Source: Acuticoccus yangtzensis (lineage in GTDB: Bacteria > Pseudomonadota > Alphaproteobacteria > Rhizobiales > Amorphaceae). Taken from it: a stretch of 64,000 nucleotides of DNA. Position numbers and translations under genes: made by a program. Positions 47,469-56,943 of the stretch are shown in pieces; the first letter of the stretch is position 1; each line of letters begins with the position of its first letter. The DNA lies in NCBI RefSeq assembly GCF_001927245.1, contig NZ_MJUX01000001.1:372001-436000 (forward strand), written 5' to 3'. Under the pieces are notes generated by a model. The model ran no database searches. It worked only from the letters and a program-made list of their open reading frames with translations, and was not told the DNA's origin.

Positions 47469-48086
47469 TTAAACCTGAAACACCTGCACGTCATTTTCGC
47501 TGGAGCGCTGGACGACGCGGTTGAGAACGCCGGTCGCCAGCGAATAGACGACGCCGTGCAGCAAGAGGCCCTGACCGCGCGCCCAGGCGTTGCGCACGAT
47601 CGTCGTGTGAGCGACGTTGCGCACCTGCTCGACCACGTTCAACTCGCACAGACGGTCGAAGCGCTTGTCGCCCGTCAGCCCCTCCAGCTCCTCGGAGTGC
47701 AGCCGCTTCACCAGGCGGATGTGGTTCAGCCAGTTGTCGATCAGCCCGTGATCTTTGTCGGATTCCGACGCACGGATACCGCCGCACCCATAATGGCCGC
47801 AGACGATGACATGCTTCACCCGCAACACCTCGACCGCATATTGCAGCACCGAGAGGAAGTTGAGGTCCGACGGCGACACCACGTTGGCGATGTTGCGGTG
47901 AACGAACACCTCGCCCGGCGGCAGGTCCATCAGCTGGTTGGCCGGAACGCGGCTGTCCGAACAGCCGATCCAGAACCAGTCCGGCGTCTGCTGCAGCGAC
48001 AGACGCTTGAAGAACTCCGGATCTTCATCCGTGACGCGGTCGGCCCACGCCTGGTTGCGCTCGCAAAGCTTGTCGATGTCGTTCAT
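47469..48086 (-). CDS. Beta-class carbonic anhydrase
   Basis: Zinc enzyme of 205 residues interconverting CO2 and bicarbonate. Zinc ligands and partners are Cys42, Asp44 and Arg46 in GCSDSRVPAN, and His98 and Cys101 in HVIVCGHYGCGG. The start ATG 48086 (MNDIDKLCERNQAWADRV) matches the bacterial Can/CynT-type N-terminus. No cyanase is nearby, so it likely supplies bicarbonate to carboxylases. Confidence 0.94.
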   Translation of the reverse strand: MNDIDKLCERNQAWADRVTDEDPEFFKRLSLQQTPDWFWIGCSDSRVPANQLMDLPPGEVFVHRNIANVVSPSDLNFLSVLQYAVEVLRVKHVIVCGHYGCGGIRASESDKDHGLIDNWLNHIRLVKRLHSEELEGLTGDKRFDRLCELNVVEQVRNVAHTTIVRNAWARGQGLLLHGVVYSLATGVLNRVVQRSSENDVQVFQV

Positions 48087-48197
48087 GTGCGGAAACTCGT
48101 AAGGGTGGGGATTGGATAATGGTCGCCTCGCCGCAGCGCAACACGGGGCGTCGCCGGGCACCTATTCGCCGCGCTCACGGGTGCGCACACCGCCGCG

Positions 48198-50225
48198 TCA
48201 GGCCGCATCGGCGAGCCCGCGGCCGCGCAGCAGCGCCTCCACCCCCGGCATCCGCCCGCGGAACCGCGTGTAGAGCGTGTCCGCCTCCACCGTGCCGCCG
48301 ACGGAGAGGATGTTGGCCTCCAGCCGCGCCGCCACATCCGAGTCGAACGGGTCGCCCGCCTCGGTGAAAGCGTCGAAGGCGTCGGCGTCCATCACCTCGG
48401 ACCACATGTAGCTGTAGTAGCCGGCCGAATAGCCGTCGCCGGAGAAGACGTGGGCGAAATGGGGCGTCGCGTGGCGCATGCGGATGGCGTGCGGCAGGCC
48501 GATCGCGTCCAGTACCTCGGCCTGGCGCTGCATCGGGTCGGCCGGGGCCGGACCGTCGTGGAATTCCAGGTCCACCAGCGCGCTGGCGAGGTACTCCACC
48601 GTCTGAAAGCCCATGTCGAAGATCCGCGCGCCGAGAAGCCGGTCGCGCATCTCGTCCGGCATCGGCTCGCCGGTCTCGGCATGGCGCGCGAACTCGGTCA
48701 GCACGTCCGGCACCTCGAGCCAATGCTCGTAAAGCTGGCTCGGCAGCTCCACGAAATCGCGCGCCACCGAGGTGCCGGAAACGGACTCGTAGGTCACGTC
48801 CGACAGCATCCCATGCAGCGCGTGGCCGAACTCGTGGAACAAGGTTCGCGCATCGTCGTAGCTCAGCAGCGCCTTCTCGCCCGCAGGCGGCTTGGCGAAA
48901 TTGCACACGTTGAGGACGATGGGCCGCTGCTCGCCCCCCAGGGTGCGCTGCCCGCGCAGCCCCGTGCACCACGCGCCGGACCGCTTGCCGCCGCGGTTGA
49001 AGTAGTCGCCCGCGAACAGCGCCATGTGCCGCCCGCCGCGCGTCACCTCCCACACCTTCACGTCCGGGTGCCACACCGGCACGTCGACCGGGGTGAAGGT
49101 GAGGCCGAAGAGCCGCCCCGCGCAGGCGAATGCGGCGTCGATCATGTTGTCCAGCGACAGGAAGGGTTTCAGCGCCGCCTCGTCCAGATCATGCTCGGCC
49201 TGGCGGCGCTTCTCGGCATAATAGCGCCAGTCCCACGGCTCCAGCCGGCCCTGGTGACCGTCGGCGTGCAGCATCGTCTCCAAAACGGCGGCATCGGCCT
49301 CCGCGGCCGCCCGCGCCGGCGCCCAAACGCGCATCAGGAGATCACGCACCGCCTCCGGCGTCTTCGCCATCTGCGTTTCGAGCTTGTAGGCGGCGAAATT
49401 GTCGTAACCCAACAGCGCCGCCCGCTCGGCCCGCAGCGCCAGCGTCTCGGCGGCTATGGCGCGGTTGTCCGTCGCCCCGCCATTGGCCCCGCGCGCACCC
49501 CACGCCTCGAACGCGCGGCGGCGCAGGTCACGGTCGGGGCTGAACTGCAGGAACGGAACGATCAACGAGCGCGACAGGGTGACGACCGGACCGCCCGCCC
49601 CCTTCTCCTCGCCCGCCGCCCGCGCCGCAGCCTGGACGAAGCCCGGCAGCGGCGCCAGGTCCGCCTCCGACAGAGGCATCGACCAGCCGCGCTCGTCGGC
49701 CAAAAGGTTCTGCGTGAACTCCGTCCCCAGAACCGCCAGCCGCTCCTTCACGGCGGCGAGCCGCTCGGCCGCCTCCCCCGTCAGCTCGGCGCCGGAGCGC
49801 ACGAAATTGCGCCGCGTCAGCTCCAGCACCCGCGCCTGCTCGTCCGTCAGGCCGAGATCCTCGCGGCGCTGCCACAGATCGTCGATCCGCTGGAACAGCG
49901 CCCGGTTGCGCGTCACCTCCGACGAATAGGCGGCGAGCTTGGGCGAGAAGGCGCGCTGCATCGCCTCCCGCTCGGGATTGGAATCGGTGGAGGCGAGGGT
50001 GAAGAAGGGCGCCAGCACCCGGCCGAGCCCGTCGTCCGCCAGTTCCAGCGCCTCGATCGTGTTGGCGAAGGTCGGCGCCTCGTCGTTCTGCGCAATCGCC
50101 GCGACGGCCGCCCGCGCCTCGTCCAGCGCCGCCTCGAAGGCGGGGGCGATGTCGGCATCGCTGATCCGGTCGAAGGGCGGCATCCCGAACGGCGTGTCGG
50201 GGGCGGCGAGAAGCGGGTTCGTCAT
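48198..50225 (-). CDS. M3-family zinc oligopeptidase (oligopeptidase A / Dcp type)
   Basis: Thimet-like metallopeptidase of 675 residues with the zinc motif HEFGH (His464, Glu465, His468) in LFHEFGHALHGML and the distal Glu in the SGTSVARDFVELPSQLYEHW region. It cuts short peptides, including signal-peptide fragments, in the cytoplasm. Length and N-terminus (NPLLAAPDTPFGMPPFDRIS) fit oligopeptidase A and peptidyl-dipeptidase Dcp, which motif reading cannot separate. ATG 50225. It precedes the carbonic anhydrase by 111 nt on the transcribed strand's downstream side. Confidence 0.93.
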   Translation of the reverse strand: MTNPLLAAPDTPFGMPPFDRISDADIAPAFEAALDEARAAVAAIAQNDEAPTFANTIEALELADDGLGRVLAPFFTLASTDSNPEREAMQRAFSPKLAAYSSEVTRNRALFQRIDDLWQRREDLGLTDEQARVLELTRRNFVRSGAELTGEAAERLAAVKERLAVLGTEFTQNLLADERGWSMPLSEADLAPLPGFVQAAARAAGEEKGAGGPVVTLSRSLIVPFLQFSPDRDLRRRAFEAWGARGANGGATDNRAIAAETLALRAERAALLGYDNFAAYKLETQMAKTPEAVRDLLMRVWAPARAAAEADAAVLETMLHADGHQGRLEPWDWRYYAEKRRQAEHDLDEAALKPFLSLDNMIDAAFACAGRLFGLTFTPVDVPVWHPDVKVWEVTRGGRHMALFAGDYFNRGGKRSGAWCTGLRGQRTLGGEQRPIVLNVCNFAKPPAGEKALLSYDDARTLFHEFGHALHGMLSDVTYESVSGTSVARDFVELPSQLYEHWLEVPDVLTEFARHAETGEPMPDEMRDRLLGARIFDMGFQTVEYLASALVDLEFHDGPAPADPMQRQAEVLDAIGLPHAIRMRHATPHFAHVFSGDGYSAGYYSYMWSEVMDADAFDAFTEAGDPFDSDVAARLEANILSVGGTVEADTLYTRFRGRMPGVEALLRGRGLADAA

Positions 50226-50365
50226 GGCTCACGTCCTGTCGGCAACTCACCGACAGCTAATCACCCCAGGCCGGAAAGACCAGTGACCCCGCGTCTGCTT
50301 GCCGCCGGGCTGATCTTAACCCGCCGCGCAATGCCTTGAGCGCGCTCGCGCCGCCTCAGCCGCGC

Positions 50366-52693
50366 CTATTCCGCGGCCGCCTCGAACGTGATCGGCTTGC
50401 GCGCCCTCAACTGCTGGATGATGTCGGACGGCGTCAGCGGAAGGTGGTGGACGAAGCCCGGAATGCCGATCGCATCGTCGATCGCCGCGGCCACCGCGGG
50501 GGCCATGCCGGTCAGCCCGCCATCGGCCGCACCCTTCACGCCCAGCACGTTGGCCGGGCTCGGCGAATCCTCCACCAGCATCACGTGCACCGTGGGCGCC
50601 TCGCGCGCCGTCGGCAGCGCGAAATCGGCGAAATTCACCCGCAGCGGATCGCCCGATTCGGTGACCCCCAGGGTGGTCGACAGCGCGCTCGCCATTCCCT
50701 GCACCACGCCGCCGACGATCTGCGCCTCGACCAGCCCCGGATTGATCGCATTGCCGACATCGTAGCCGACATAAACTTCCGGCACGCGGATGAAGCCTGT
50801 GTCCTTGTCGATCTCCGTCACAGCGACGACGAGGCCATAGGGCGCCGTCATCATCGACGTGGTGACGAAGCCCTCAGCCTCCAGCCCGGCGCCGCGCGGA
50901 CCCGTCCGCATGGTGCGCCCCGGCTCCATCGCCGCGGCGAGATCGCCGAGGTCCAAGATGGTGCCGAAGTGCCGGTCCGCCTGCTTGATGCGCCCGGCCT
51001 GGATCGTCAGCTTCTCCGCCGGGATCGACAGCATCGCCGCCGCCGCGGACAGGATCTTCTCGCGCAGCGTCTCCGCCGCGTGCTGCGCCGCCGTCCCCAC
51101 CATCACCGAGGAGCGGGCGAGCTGGCTTCCGGCCGCGAACGGAATGCGCACCGTCTCGCCGGTGGTCACGCGCACCGAGGCATAGTCCACGCCGACGATA
51201 TCGGCGACGATCTGCGCCAGAAGCGTGACGAGGCCCTGCCCCTCCTCCACCGCTCCGGTGATCACCTCCACCGTGCCGCGCCGATCCACCGTCAGCTTGA
51301 CGTGCTCGTAACCCGCGGGCGCCGACGCATCGACGACGAAGGCCGCGCCGACGCCGACGAGCTCGCCCTGGGCGCGGCGGTGCTGCGCCCGGCGGCGGAT
51401 GACGTCGAGCGAAAAGCGCCGCGTGGTCTGGTCCACCAGGCTCTGATAGCGCCCCGAATCCAGCGTCACACGGCAGCCGAGCGCCTCGGTGCCGCGCTCG
51501 AAAGGCATCGCCCCCGGCTCGATCAGGTTGCGCCGGCGCACCTCCATCGGGTCGATGCCCGTGCGGTGCGCGATCTCGTCCATCAGCCGCTCGCGGATAT
51601 AGGCGGCCTCCGCCCGCCCCGCGCCGCGGAAGGTGCCCGCCGGGGTCTTGTTGGTCAGCCGCAGGTGGGCCTCGGCGCGCAAAGCGTCCATCCGGTAAGG
51701 GCCGGGCAGCATGGCGGCGACGAGGTCGGCCACCATCGTCCCCTCGGCGCGCACATAGGCGCCCTGGTCGATCACCACGTCCACGTCCAGCGCCAGCAGC
51801 CGGGCGGAGGAATCGATCGCGGCGCGCGCCGTCGCGCGAATGTCGCGCGCCTGACCCGCGGCGATCATGTGCTCGCGCCGGTCCTCCACCCACTTCACCG
51901 GGCGCTCCAGCAGGCGCGCCCCATAACAGGCGAGGATGTCCTCGGACGCGAGCTCGCCCTTGGCGCCGAATCCGCCGCCCACATGCGGCGTGCGCCACAC
52001 CACCGCGCTGCGCGGCAGGTCCAGCATCGCCGCCAGCGCGTCGCGGTTCCAATGCGCCGCACGCCCCGGACCCCACACCGAAAGCACACCGCGCGCATCG
52101 TCCCAGTCGGCGACGATGCCGCGCGTCTCCATCGGCATCGCCGCATCACGCGCCCAGGTGACATGCACCTCGACGATCCGGTCCGCCTCGTGGAACGCCG
52201 CGTTGAGATCGCCGAAACTCTTGGTGACGCTCGCCGCCGCGTTGCCGCGCAGAGGATCGGCCGGGTTCGCCTCCACCGCACGCGGCACCGTCTGCGCCTC
52301 GAGCGGGGCGAGCTCCAGACCGACCAGCTCGGCCGCGTCCTCCGCCGCCGCCGCACTCTCAGCGAACACCGCCGCCACCGGCTCGCCGACATAGCGCACC
52401 ATGGTGGAGGCGAGCACGGGTTGCAAAAAGCGGTCGAGCGCCGGGGCCGGCGCCAGACGCACGCCGAGCGGGCGAAGGTGCGAAACCTCCTCCGCGGTCA
52501 GGATCGCGACGACGCCGGGGACGTGATAGGCCTCCGACATATCCACGTTGATGAGCTTCGCGCAGGCGACGTTCGAGCGCACGACACGCATGTGAAGCTG
52601 GCGCGGAATGTCGATGTCGGCGACGAAGCGGCCGCGCCCTTCCAGGTGAACGCTGTCGTCGAGACGGGGCAGAGCGCGGCCGACATGCTTCAT
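50366..52693 (-). CDS. Molybdenum hydroxylase large subunit (CoxL / xanthine dehydrogenase family)
   Basis: Molybdopterin-cytosine-dinucleotide-binding catalytic subunit of 775 residues. It starts at ATG 52693 (MKHVGRALPRLDDSVHLEGR), overlapping the small subunit's stop by 4 nt (ATGA). Domain order is aldehyde-oxidase a/b hammerhead (about 20-130) then the Mo-binding domains; VGGGFGAKGE binds the dithiolene. The active-site loop reads GTFRGAGRAEAAY; true CO dehydrogenase (form I) has AYRCSFR, so this is a form II-like or other hydroxylase with unknown substrate. With the next two genes it makes an M-S-L enzyme. Confidence 0.93.
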   Translation of the reverse strand: MKHVGRALPRLDDSVHLEGRGRFVADIDIPRQLHMRVVRSNVACAKLINVDMSEAYHVPGVVAILTAEEVSHLRPLGVRLAPAPALDRFLQPVLASTMVRYVGEPVAAVFAESAAAAEDAAELVGLELAPLEAQTVPRAVEANPADPLRGNAAASVTKSFGDLNAAFHEADRIVEVHVTWARDAAMPMETRGIVADWDDARGVLSVWGPGRAAHWNRDALAAMLDLPRSAVVWRTPHVGGGFGAKGELASEDILACYGARLLERPVKWVEDRREHMIAAGQARDIRATARAAIDSSARLLALDVDVVIDQGAYVRAEGTMVADLVAAMLPGPYRMDALRAEAHLRLTNKTPAGTFRGAGRAEAAYIRERLMDEIAHRTGIDPMEVRRRNLIEPGAMPFERGTEALGCRVTLDSGRYQSLVDQTTRRFSLDVIRRRAQHRRAQGELVGVGAAFVVDASAPAGYEHVKLTVDRRGTVEVITGAVEEGQGLVTLLAQIVADIVGVDYASVRVTTGETVRIPFAAGSQLARSSVMVGTAAQHAAETLREKILSAAAAMLSIPAEKLTIQAGRIKQADRHFGTILDLGDLAAAMEPGRTMRTGPRGAGLEAEGFVTTSMMTAPYGLVVAVTEIDKDTGFIRVPEVYVGYDVGNAINPGLVEAQIVGGVVQGMASALSTTLGVTESGDPLRVNFADFALPTAREAPTVHVMLVEDSPSPANVLGVKGAADGGLTGMAPAVAAAIDDAIGIPGFVHHLPLTPSDIIQQLRARKPITFEAAAE

Positions 52694-53175
52694 TGCGCCG
52701 CCACCTTCAGGCTCGCCTGCGCCTCTTGCATCGCCCGCACGATCGGCTGGTAGCCGGTGCAGCGGCACAGGTTCATTTCAGCCACCTCGGCGATTTCCGC
52801 CGCGCTCATGTCCGGCTTGCGCGTCAGTGCCCCCGCCGCCAGCATCAGGAAGCCCGAGGTGCAGAAACCGCACTGCACCGCGAAATGCTCGCGCATCGCC
52901 GCCTTCAGCGCCTCCAGCGTCTTCCACTCGCGCACACCTTCGATGGTGGTCACCTCGCGCCCGTGCGCCTGCACCGCGAACTGCAGGCAGGCGCGCACCG
53001 GCTCGCCATCGACGAGCACCGTGCAGGCGCCGCAAATGCCCTCCTCGCAGCCCGTGCGGGTGCCGGTGAGGCCGCACTCCTCGCGCAGCGCATCGGCCAA
53101 CGTGGTGCGCGGCTCAACGACGAGGTCACGGGCCTCGCCGTTCACCTCCATCGACATTTGCATCTTCGTGCTCAT
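52690..53175 (-). CDS. Molybdenum hydroxylase [2Fe-2S] small subunit (CoxS-like)
   Basis: Iron-sulfur subunit of 161 residues carrying electrons between the Mo and FAD subunits. The plant-type cluster is bound by Cys43, 48, 51 and 63, and the helical-domain cluster by Cys102, 105, 137 and 139 (QCGFCTSGFLML and NLCRCTGYQPI). All eight cysteines are present. It overlaps the large subunit start by 4 nt and follows the FAD subunit by 10 nt. Confidence 0.96.
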   Translation of the reverse strand: MSTKMQMSMEVNGEARDLVVEPRTTLADALREECGLTGTRTGCEEGICGACTVLVDGEPVRACLQFAVQAHGREVTTIEGVREWKTLEALKAAMREHFAVQCGFCTSGFLMLAAGALTRKPDMSAAEIAEVAEMNLCRCTGYQPIVRAMQEAQASLKVAAQ

Positions 53176-53185
53176 GGCCTCTCCC

Positions 53186-54070
53186 TCATGGCCGTTCGGC
53201 AGAATCGAGAGGACGGCGAAGCGAGCGTTCCAGCGCCCGCGCCACCGCAGTGCGCGTCAAGGCGCGGCGCCACACCGGGTCGGCGAACTCGTCGTCCATC
53301 GGCTGCACCAGATCGGCCACCGCCTCCGACACCTCGCGGAACAGCCGCTTGGACGGCGGACGATGGTTCAGCAGCGCCTCCGCCTCGGGAATGCGCCGCG
53401 GCACCGCCTCCACCGCGCCGATGCCGAGACGCACGTCGCTCATCTCGTCCTCGTCCTCGTCGTAGACGACCAGTGCCATGGCGAGGGCGAAGCTGCCGGC
53501 GCGGGGCGTCACCTCGTAGAACCCGTGCCGCGCATAGGCCGGCAGCAGCGGGATCTGCACCTCCACCAGCATCTCGTCATCAGCGAGCGCCGTGGTCTGG
53601 ATCGTCTCGAAGAAGTCCGCCGCCTCGATGGCGCGGCCGCCGCGCCCGGCCGAGCGGGCGACCATCTCCGCCCCCAGGACCACACTCGCGAGGCACCACT
53701 CCGATGCGGGCTCGGCCTGGGCGATTGCGCCGCAGAAGGTGCCGCGCAGCCGCACCGGCAGCGTCGAGACGTGGTGCGACAGGTCCGCCATCAGAAGGCC
53801 CAGCGGCCCGTCGACCGCACCGCCCGCGAAGTCGATGTGGCGCATCAGCGGCGGAATCCTGAGCCGCCCGCCGGAGATGGTGGGACGCTCGGCCTGGCCG
53901 ATGCGGTTGATGTCGATGATGTGGGCCGGGCGTGCGTGACGCGCCGTCATCGCCGGAACGAGGCTTTGCCCGCCGGCCAGAATGCGCGACTCCACACCAT
54001 GCCTAGCGAGAATCTTCAGCGCCTCGTCGATCGTCTGTGGCGCGTGATAATCGAATGCCGCCGCCCGCAC
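53186..54070 (-). CDS. Molybdenum hydroxylase FAD-binding medium subunit (CoxM-like)
   Basis: FAD subunit of 294 residues; takes electrons from the Fe-S clusters. FAD motifs: ILAGGQSLVPAMTARHARP and the second block LRGTFCGAIAQAEPASEW, where the family has a TIGG-NxAxADP pattern, here altered to TFCGAIAQAEPA. The start is GTG 54070 (VRAAAFDYHAPQTIDEAL) with AAGGGGA 5 nt upstream; the frame extends to 54181 with Arg-rich sequence. First gene of the M-S-L set, whose promoter should lie in 54071-54363. Confidence 0.92.
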   Translation of the reverse strand: MRAAAFDYHAPQTIDEALKILARHGVESRILAGGQSLVPAMTARHARPAHIIDINRIGQAERPTISGGRLRIPPLMRHIDFAGGAVDGPLGLLMADLSHHVSTLPVRLRGTFCGAIAQAEPASEWCLASVVLGAEMVARSAGRGGRAIEAADFFETIQTTALADDEMLVEVQIPLLPAYARHGFYEVTPRAGSFALAMALVVYDEDEDEMSDVRLGIGAVEAVPRRIPEAEALLNHRPPSKRLFREVSEAVADLVQPMDDEFADPVWRRALTRTAVARALERSLRRPLDSAERP

Positions 54071-54363
54071 AGAGTCCCCTTTTCGCGCCCCTGGTGACGG
54101 CACAGGCTCCTGCCCGCGCCGCGGTCTGCGACGGACTCTGCCCACCCCGGCCGCACGCCCGCAAGCGCACCGGGCCTCCACGGGCGCCGGACGATATGGT
54201 TATCAAAGCCTTTCTGTCATGCGCGGCGGCCGGCCGGGTGGATCAGCCCAGCGATTTGAGGTCCGCCACTGGAACCGGCAGCCCGGCCAAGTCACTCGAA
54301 TGTCTGGATGAGCCGATCCATGAGACAGCGCACCCGGAGGTTCGATCCGCTCGGATCGCGGAC

Positions 54364-55380
54364 CTAGAGGCGATGACCGCTCCGGCTGCGCTTGGTGGCG
54401 AGATAATGCGCATTCTCCGGCGTCACTGTGCCGATGATCGGCACCGGCTCCACGCTGATTCCCTGCGCCTCCAGCCCCGCCGCCTTGGTCGGGTTGTTGG
54501 TCATCAGCCTGATCGCACCGAGGCCGAGCTGCGACAGCACGTTCCCCGCCGCCGCATAGTCGCGCTCGTCGTCGTGGAAGCCGAGGGCGATGTTCGCATC
54601 CACCGTGTCGAGCCCCTTGTCCTGCAGCGCATAGGCCCTCAGCTTGTTGGCAAGGCCGATGCCGCGGCCCTCCTGCGCCGTATAGAGCAGCACCCCGCCG
54701 TCGGACGCGATGCGGCTCAGCGCCAGCCTGAGCTGCGCCCCGCAGTCGCACTTCAGCGAGCCGAGAATGTCGCCGGTCACGCACGCCGAGTGGACCCGCA
54801 CCAAGGCCCCGCGGTCGATATCGCCGACCGCAACCGCCGTCACCGTGCCGCCGATGGCGTTGCGGAAGGCGGTCACCTTCGCCGTCGCGCCCGCCGCCAG
54901 CGGCACCTGCGCGCTCGCGATCGGCCTCTGCGTCGCCGCCAGGGCGTGGCGGAAGGCGAGAACGTCCCCCGCATGGCAGGCGAGCGTTCCGGGCGCGGCC
55001 TTGGCGGCGTCGCCCAGCGTCATCGCCGGGACCCGCTCGGCCATCTTGGCGAGCTCCGTCGCCGCGCTCGCCAACGAGCCGCCGCGCTGCTGCCGGCCGA
55101 CCGGCGCCGCATCGGCCATCGCCAGCGCCTCCAGCACGGCGCGGTCCGCCTCCGCCTCCACCACCGCCGGCGCACTGTCGAGGCCGAGATAGGCCGCCCG
55201 CGCCGCCGTGATCGCAAGCCGCCCTGAGACGACCGGACCACCGTCGATGGGCGACGCCAGCACCGCCTGCACCCCGTCCCGGATCACCACCGGCCGCCCC
55301 GCCGCAATCTCGCCGATCGCCCTATGAACGGCGATGAAACCGGGGTCGGTCGGGATCAGACGGGGGGTCATGTCAATCAT
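54364..55380 (-). CDS. ribA: GTP cyclohydrolase II (riboflavin synthesis), with N-terminal extra domain
   Basis: First committed riboflavin step: opens GTP to the diaminopyrimidine. From ATG 55380 it has 338 residues. The C-terminal domain (about 150-338) is canonical: zinc cysteines in CVTGDILGSLKCDCGAQL, then YTAQEGRGIGLANKLRAYAL and DTVDANIALGF. The N-terminal 145 residues are not the RibB fold but a domain common in rhizobial RibA (RPVVIRDGVQAVLASPIDGG). The frame runs on to 55500 without conserved sequence. No FMN riboswitch is seen upstream. Confidence 0.93.
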   Translation of the reverse strand: MIDMTPRLIPTDPGFIAVHRAIGEIAAGRPVVIRDGVQAVLASPIDGGPVVSGRLAITAARAAYLGLDSAPAVVEAEADRAVLEALAMADAAPVGRQQRGGSLASAATELAKMAERVPAMTLGDAAKAAPGTLACHAGDVLAFRHALAATQRPIASAQVPLAAGATAKVTAFRNAIGGTVTAVAVGDIDRGALVRVHSACVTGDILGSLKCDCGAQLRLALSRIASDGGVLLYTAQEGRGIGLANKLRAYALQDKGLDTVDANIALGFHDDERDYAAAGNVLSQLGLGAIRLMTNNPTKAAGLEAQGISVEPVPIIGTVTPENAHYLATKRSRSGHRL

Positions 55381-55656
55381 CGGACGGGCGTTCTCATGGT
55401 CGAGGGCGTGCCAATCATCTGGCCCGCTTCGCCGGAGGGTGCAAGCACCGCCCCCGCGCAAGAGCACCGCTGCAGCCTCAGGCAGGCTCCTGCTCATCAA
55501 CGATCAGGGGGACTGCCTCATCACGGGAACCACCATCACGCTGCATCCCGCGGCCGCGCCGCGAAGGCCGTGACGCGCGAGCGCCTCACGGGATGGTGAG
55601 TCGTGGTCGTTTCAGTCCCATGACAATCGAGGGCGGGTGACGTAGGGATCGCTGAA

Positions 55657-56940
55657 ATGCGAGGAGAGTTTCACTTGGATAGTCGCACCGGCCCGCTTCA
55701 GGGCCTCCTGGTCCTCGACATGAGCCGCATTCTGGCTGGACCCTCCGCCACCCAGCTCCTCGGCGACCTCGGCGCCGAGGTCATCAAGATCGAGCGCGCA
55801 GGCGTCGGCGACGACACCCGCAAGTGGGGGCCTCCCTTCGTCACCGGACCGGACGGCGAAACCACCACCGAGAGCGCCTACTACCTCGCCGCCAACCGCA
55901 ACAAACGCTCCCTCGCCCTCGACCTCGCGGCACCCGAGGGGCAGGCGATCATCCACCGCATCGCCGCCCGCGCCGACTTCGCCATCGAAAACTTCAAGGT
56001 CGGCGACGCGGCGCGCTACGGCGTCGACTATGCCGCCCTGTCGGCGATCAATCCGGCCATCATCTTCGCGTCGATCACCGGCTACGGCCAGACCGGGCCG
56101 CTCGCCCACCTCGCCGGTTACGACGTGCTCGCCCAAGCCCGCGGCGGCATCATGAGCGTCACCGGCGAGCCGGACTCCGCAGGCGGCTCGCCGATGAAGG
56201 TCGGCGTCGGCATCGCCGACATCATGACCGGCATGTACACCGCCGTCGCCATGCTGGCGGCGCTGGAAAGCCGCCGCGCCACCGGCAAGGGCCAGGCGAT
56301 CGACACCTCGCTGTTCGACTGTCAGCTCGCCTGGCTCGCCAACCTCGGCACCTCGCATCTTTTGACCGGCGCCACCCCCGGCCGGCTCGGCAACGGCCAC
56401 CCGACCATCGTCCCCTACAACGCCTATCAGGCCGCGGACGGGCCGTTCATGTTCGCCGTCGGCAACGACCGGCAGTTCGCCCGCCTCTGCGCGCTGGGCG
56501 GCGAGCCCGAGCTGGCGCACGACCCGCGCTTCACCACCAACGCCGCGCGCGTCGCCAACCGCGAGGCGTGCGACGCCGCCGTCGCCCGCCTCGCCCTGCG
56601 CAAGACCAAGGCCGAATGGGCCGCGGCGCTCGACCCCGCGGGCGTTCCGGCCGGGCCGATCAACACCGTCGCCGAAGCTTTCGCCGAGCCGCAGGCCATC
56701 GCCCGCGGCGCCCGCGTGTCGCAGCCCTACGCGCATTCCGAATCGGGCACCGTGGAGACCATCGGCAACCCGATCAAATATTCGGACACCGAGGTGACCT
56801 ACCGCCGCCCGCCCCCGGTGCGCGGCGAACACACCGGCGAAATCCTCGCCGAATTCGGCTACTCGGCCGCCGAGATCGACGACCTCGCCGCGCGCGGGAT
56901 CGTCGAGCGCGCGGCCGCCACGGCGCACGAGGCGGCCTGA
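55657..56940 (+). CDS. CaiB/BaiF family CoA transferase, paired with a ThDP enzyme
   Basis: Class III CoA transferase of 427 residues (about 40% of its positions look like the copy at 5931-7085). Asp156 in HLAGYDVLAQA is the catalytic aspartate; the LLVLDMSRILAGPSATQLLG opening and late VRGEHTGEILAEFGYS are typical of formyl/succinyl-CoA transferases. ATG 55657 lies 9 nt after AGGGA, but a TTG at 55675 with GAGGAG 8 nt upstream is an equally good start. It ends 3 nt before the ThDP enzyme gene, so the two act together. Confidence 0.9.
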   Translation: MRGEFHLDSRTGPLQGLLVLDMSRILAGPSATQLLGDLGAEVIKIERAGVGDDTRKWGPPFVTGPDGETTTESAYYLAANRNKRSLALDLAAPEGQAIIHRIAARADFAIENFKVGDAARYGVDYAALSAINPAIIFASITGYGQTGPLAHLAGYDVLAQARGGIMSVTGEPDSAGGSPMKVGVGIADIMTGMYTAVAMLAALESRRATGKGQAIDTSLFDCQLAWLANLGTSHLLTGATPGRLGNGHPTIVPYNAYQAADGPFMFAVGNDRQFARLCALGGEPELAHDPRFTTNAARVANREACDAAVARLALRKTKAEWAAALDPAGVPAGPINTVAEAFAEPQAIARGARVSQPYAHSESGTVETIGNPIKYSDTEVTYRRPPPVRGEHTGEILAEFGYSAAEIDDLAARGIVERAAATAHEAA

Positions 56941-56943
56941 GCC

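Noticed and set aside
50366-52693. Form I carbon monoxide dehydrogenase
   Set aside because: The large subunit lacks the AYRCSFR loop.
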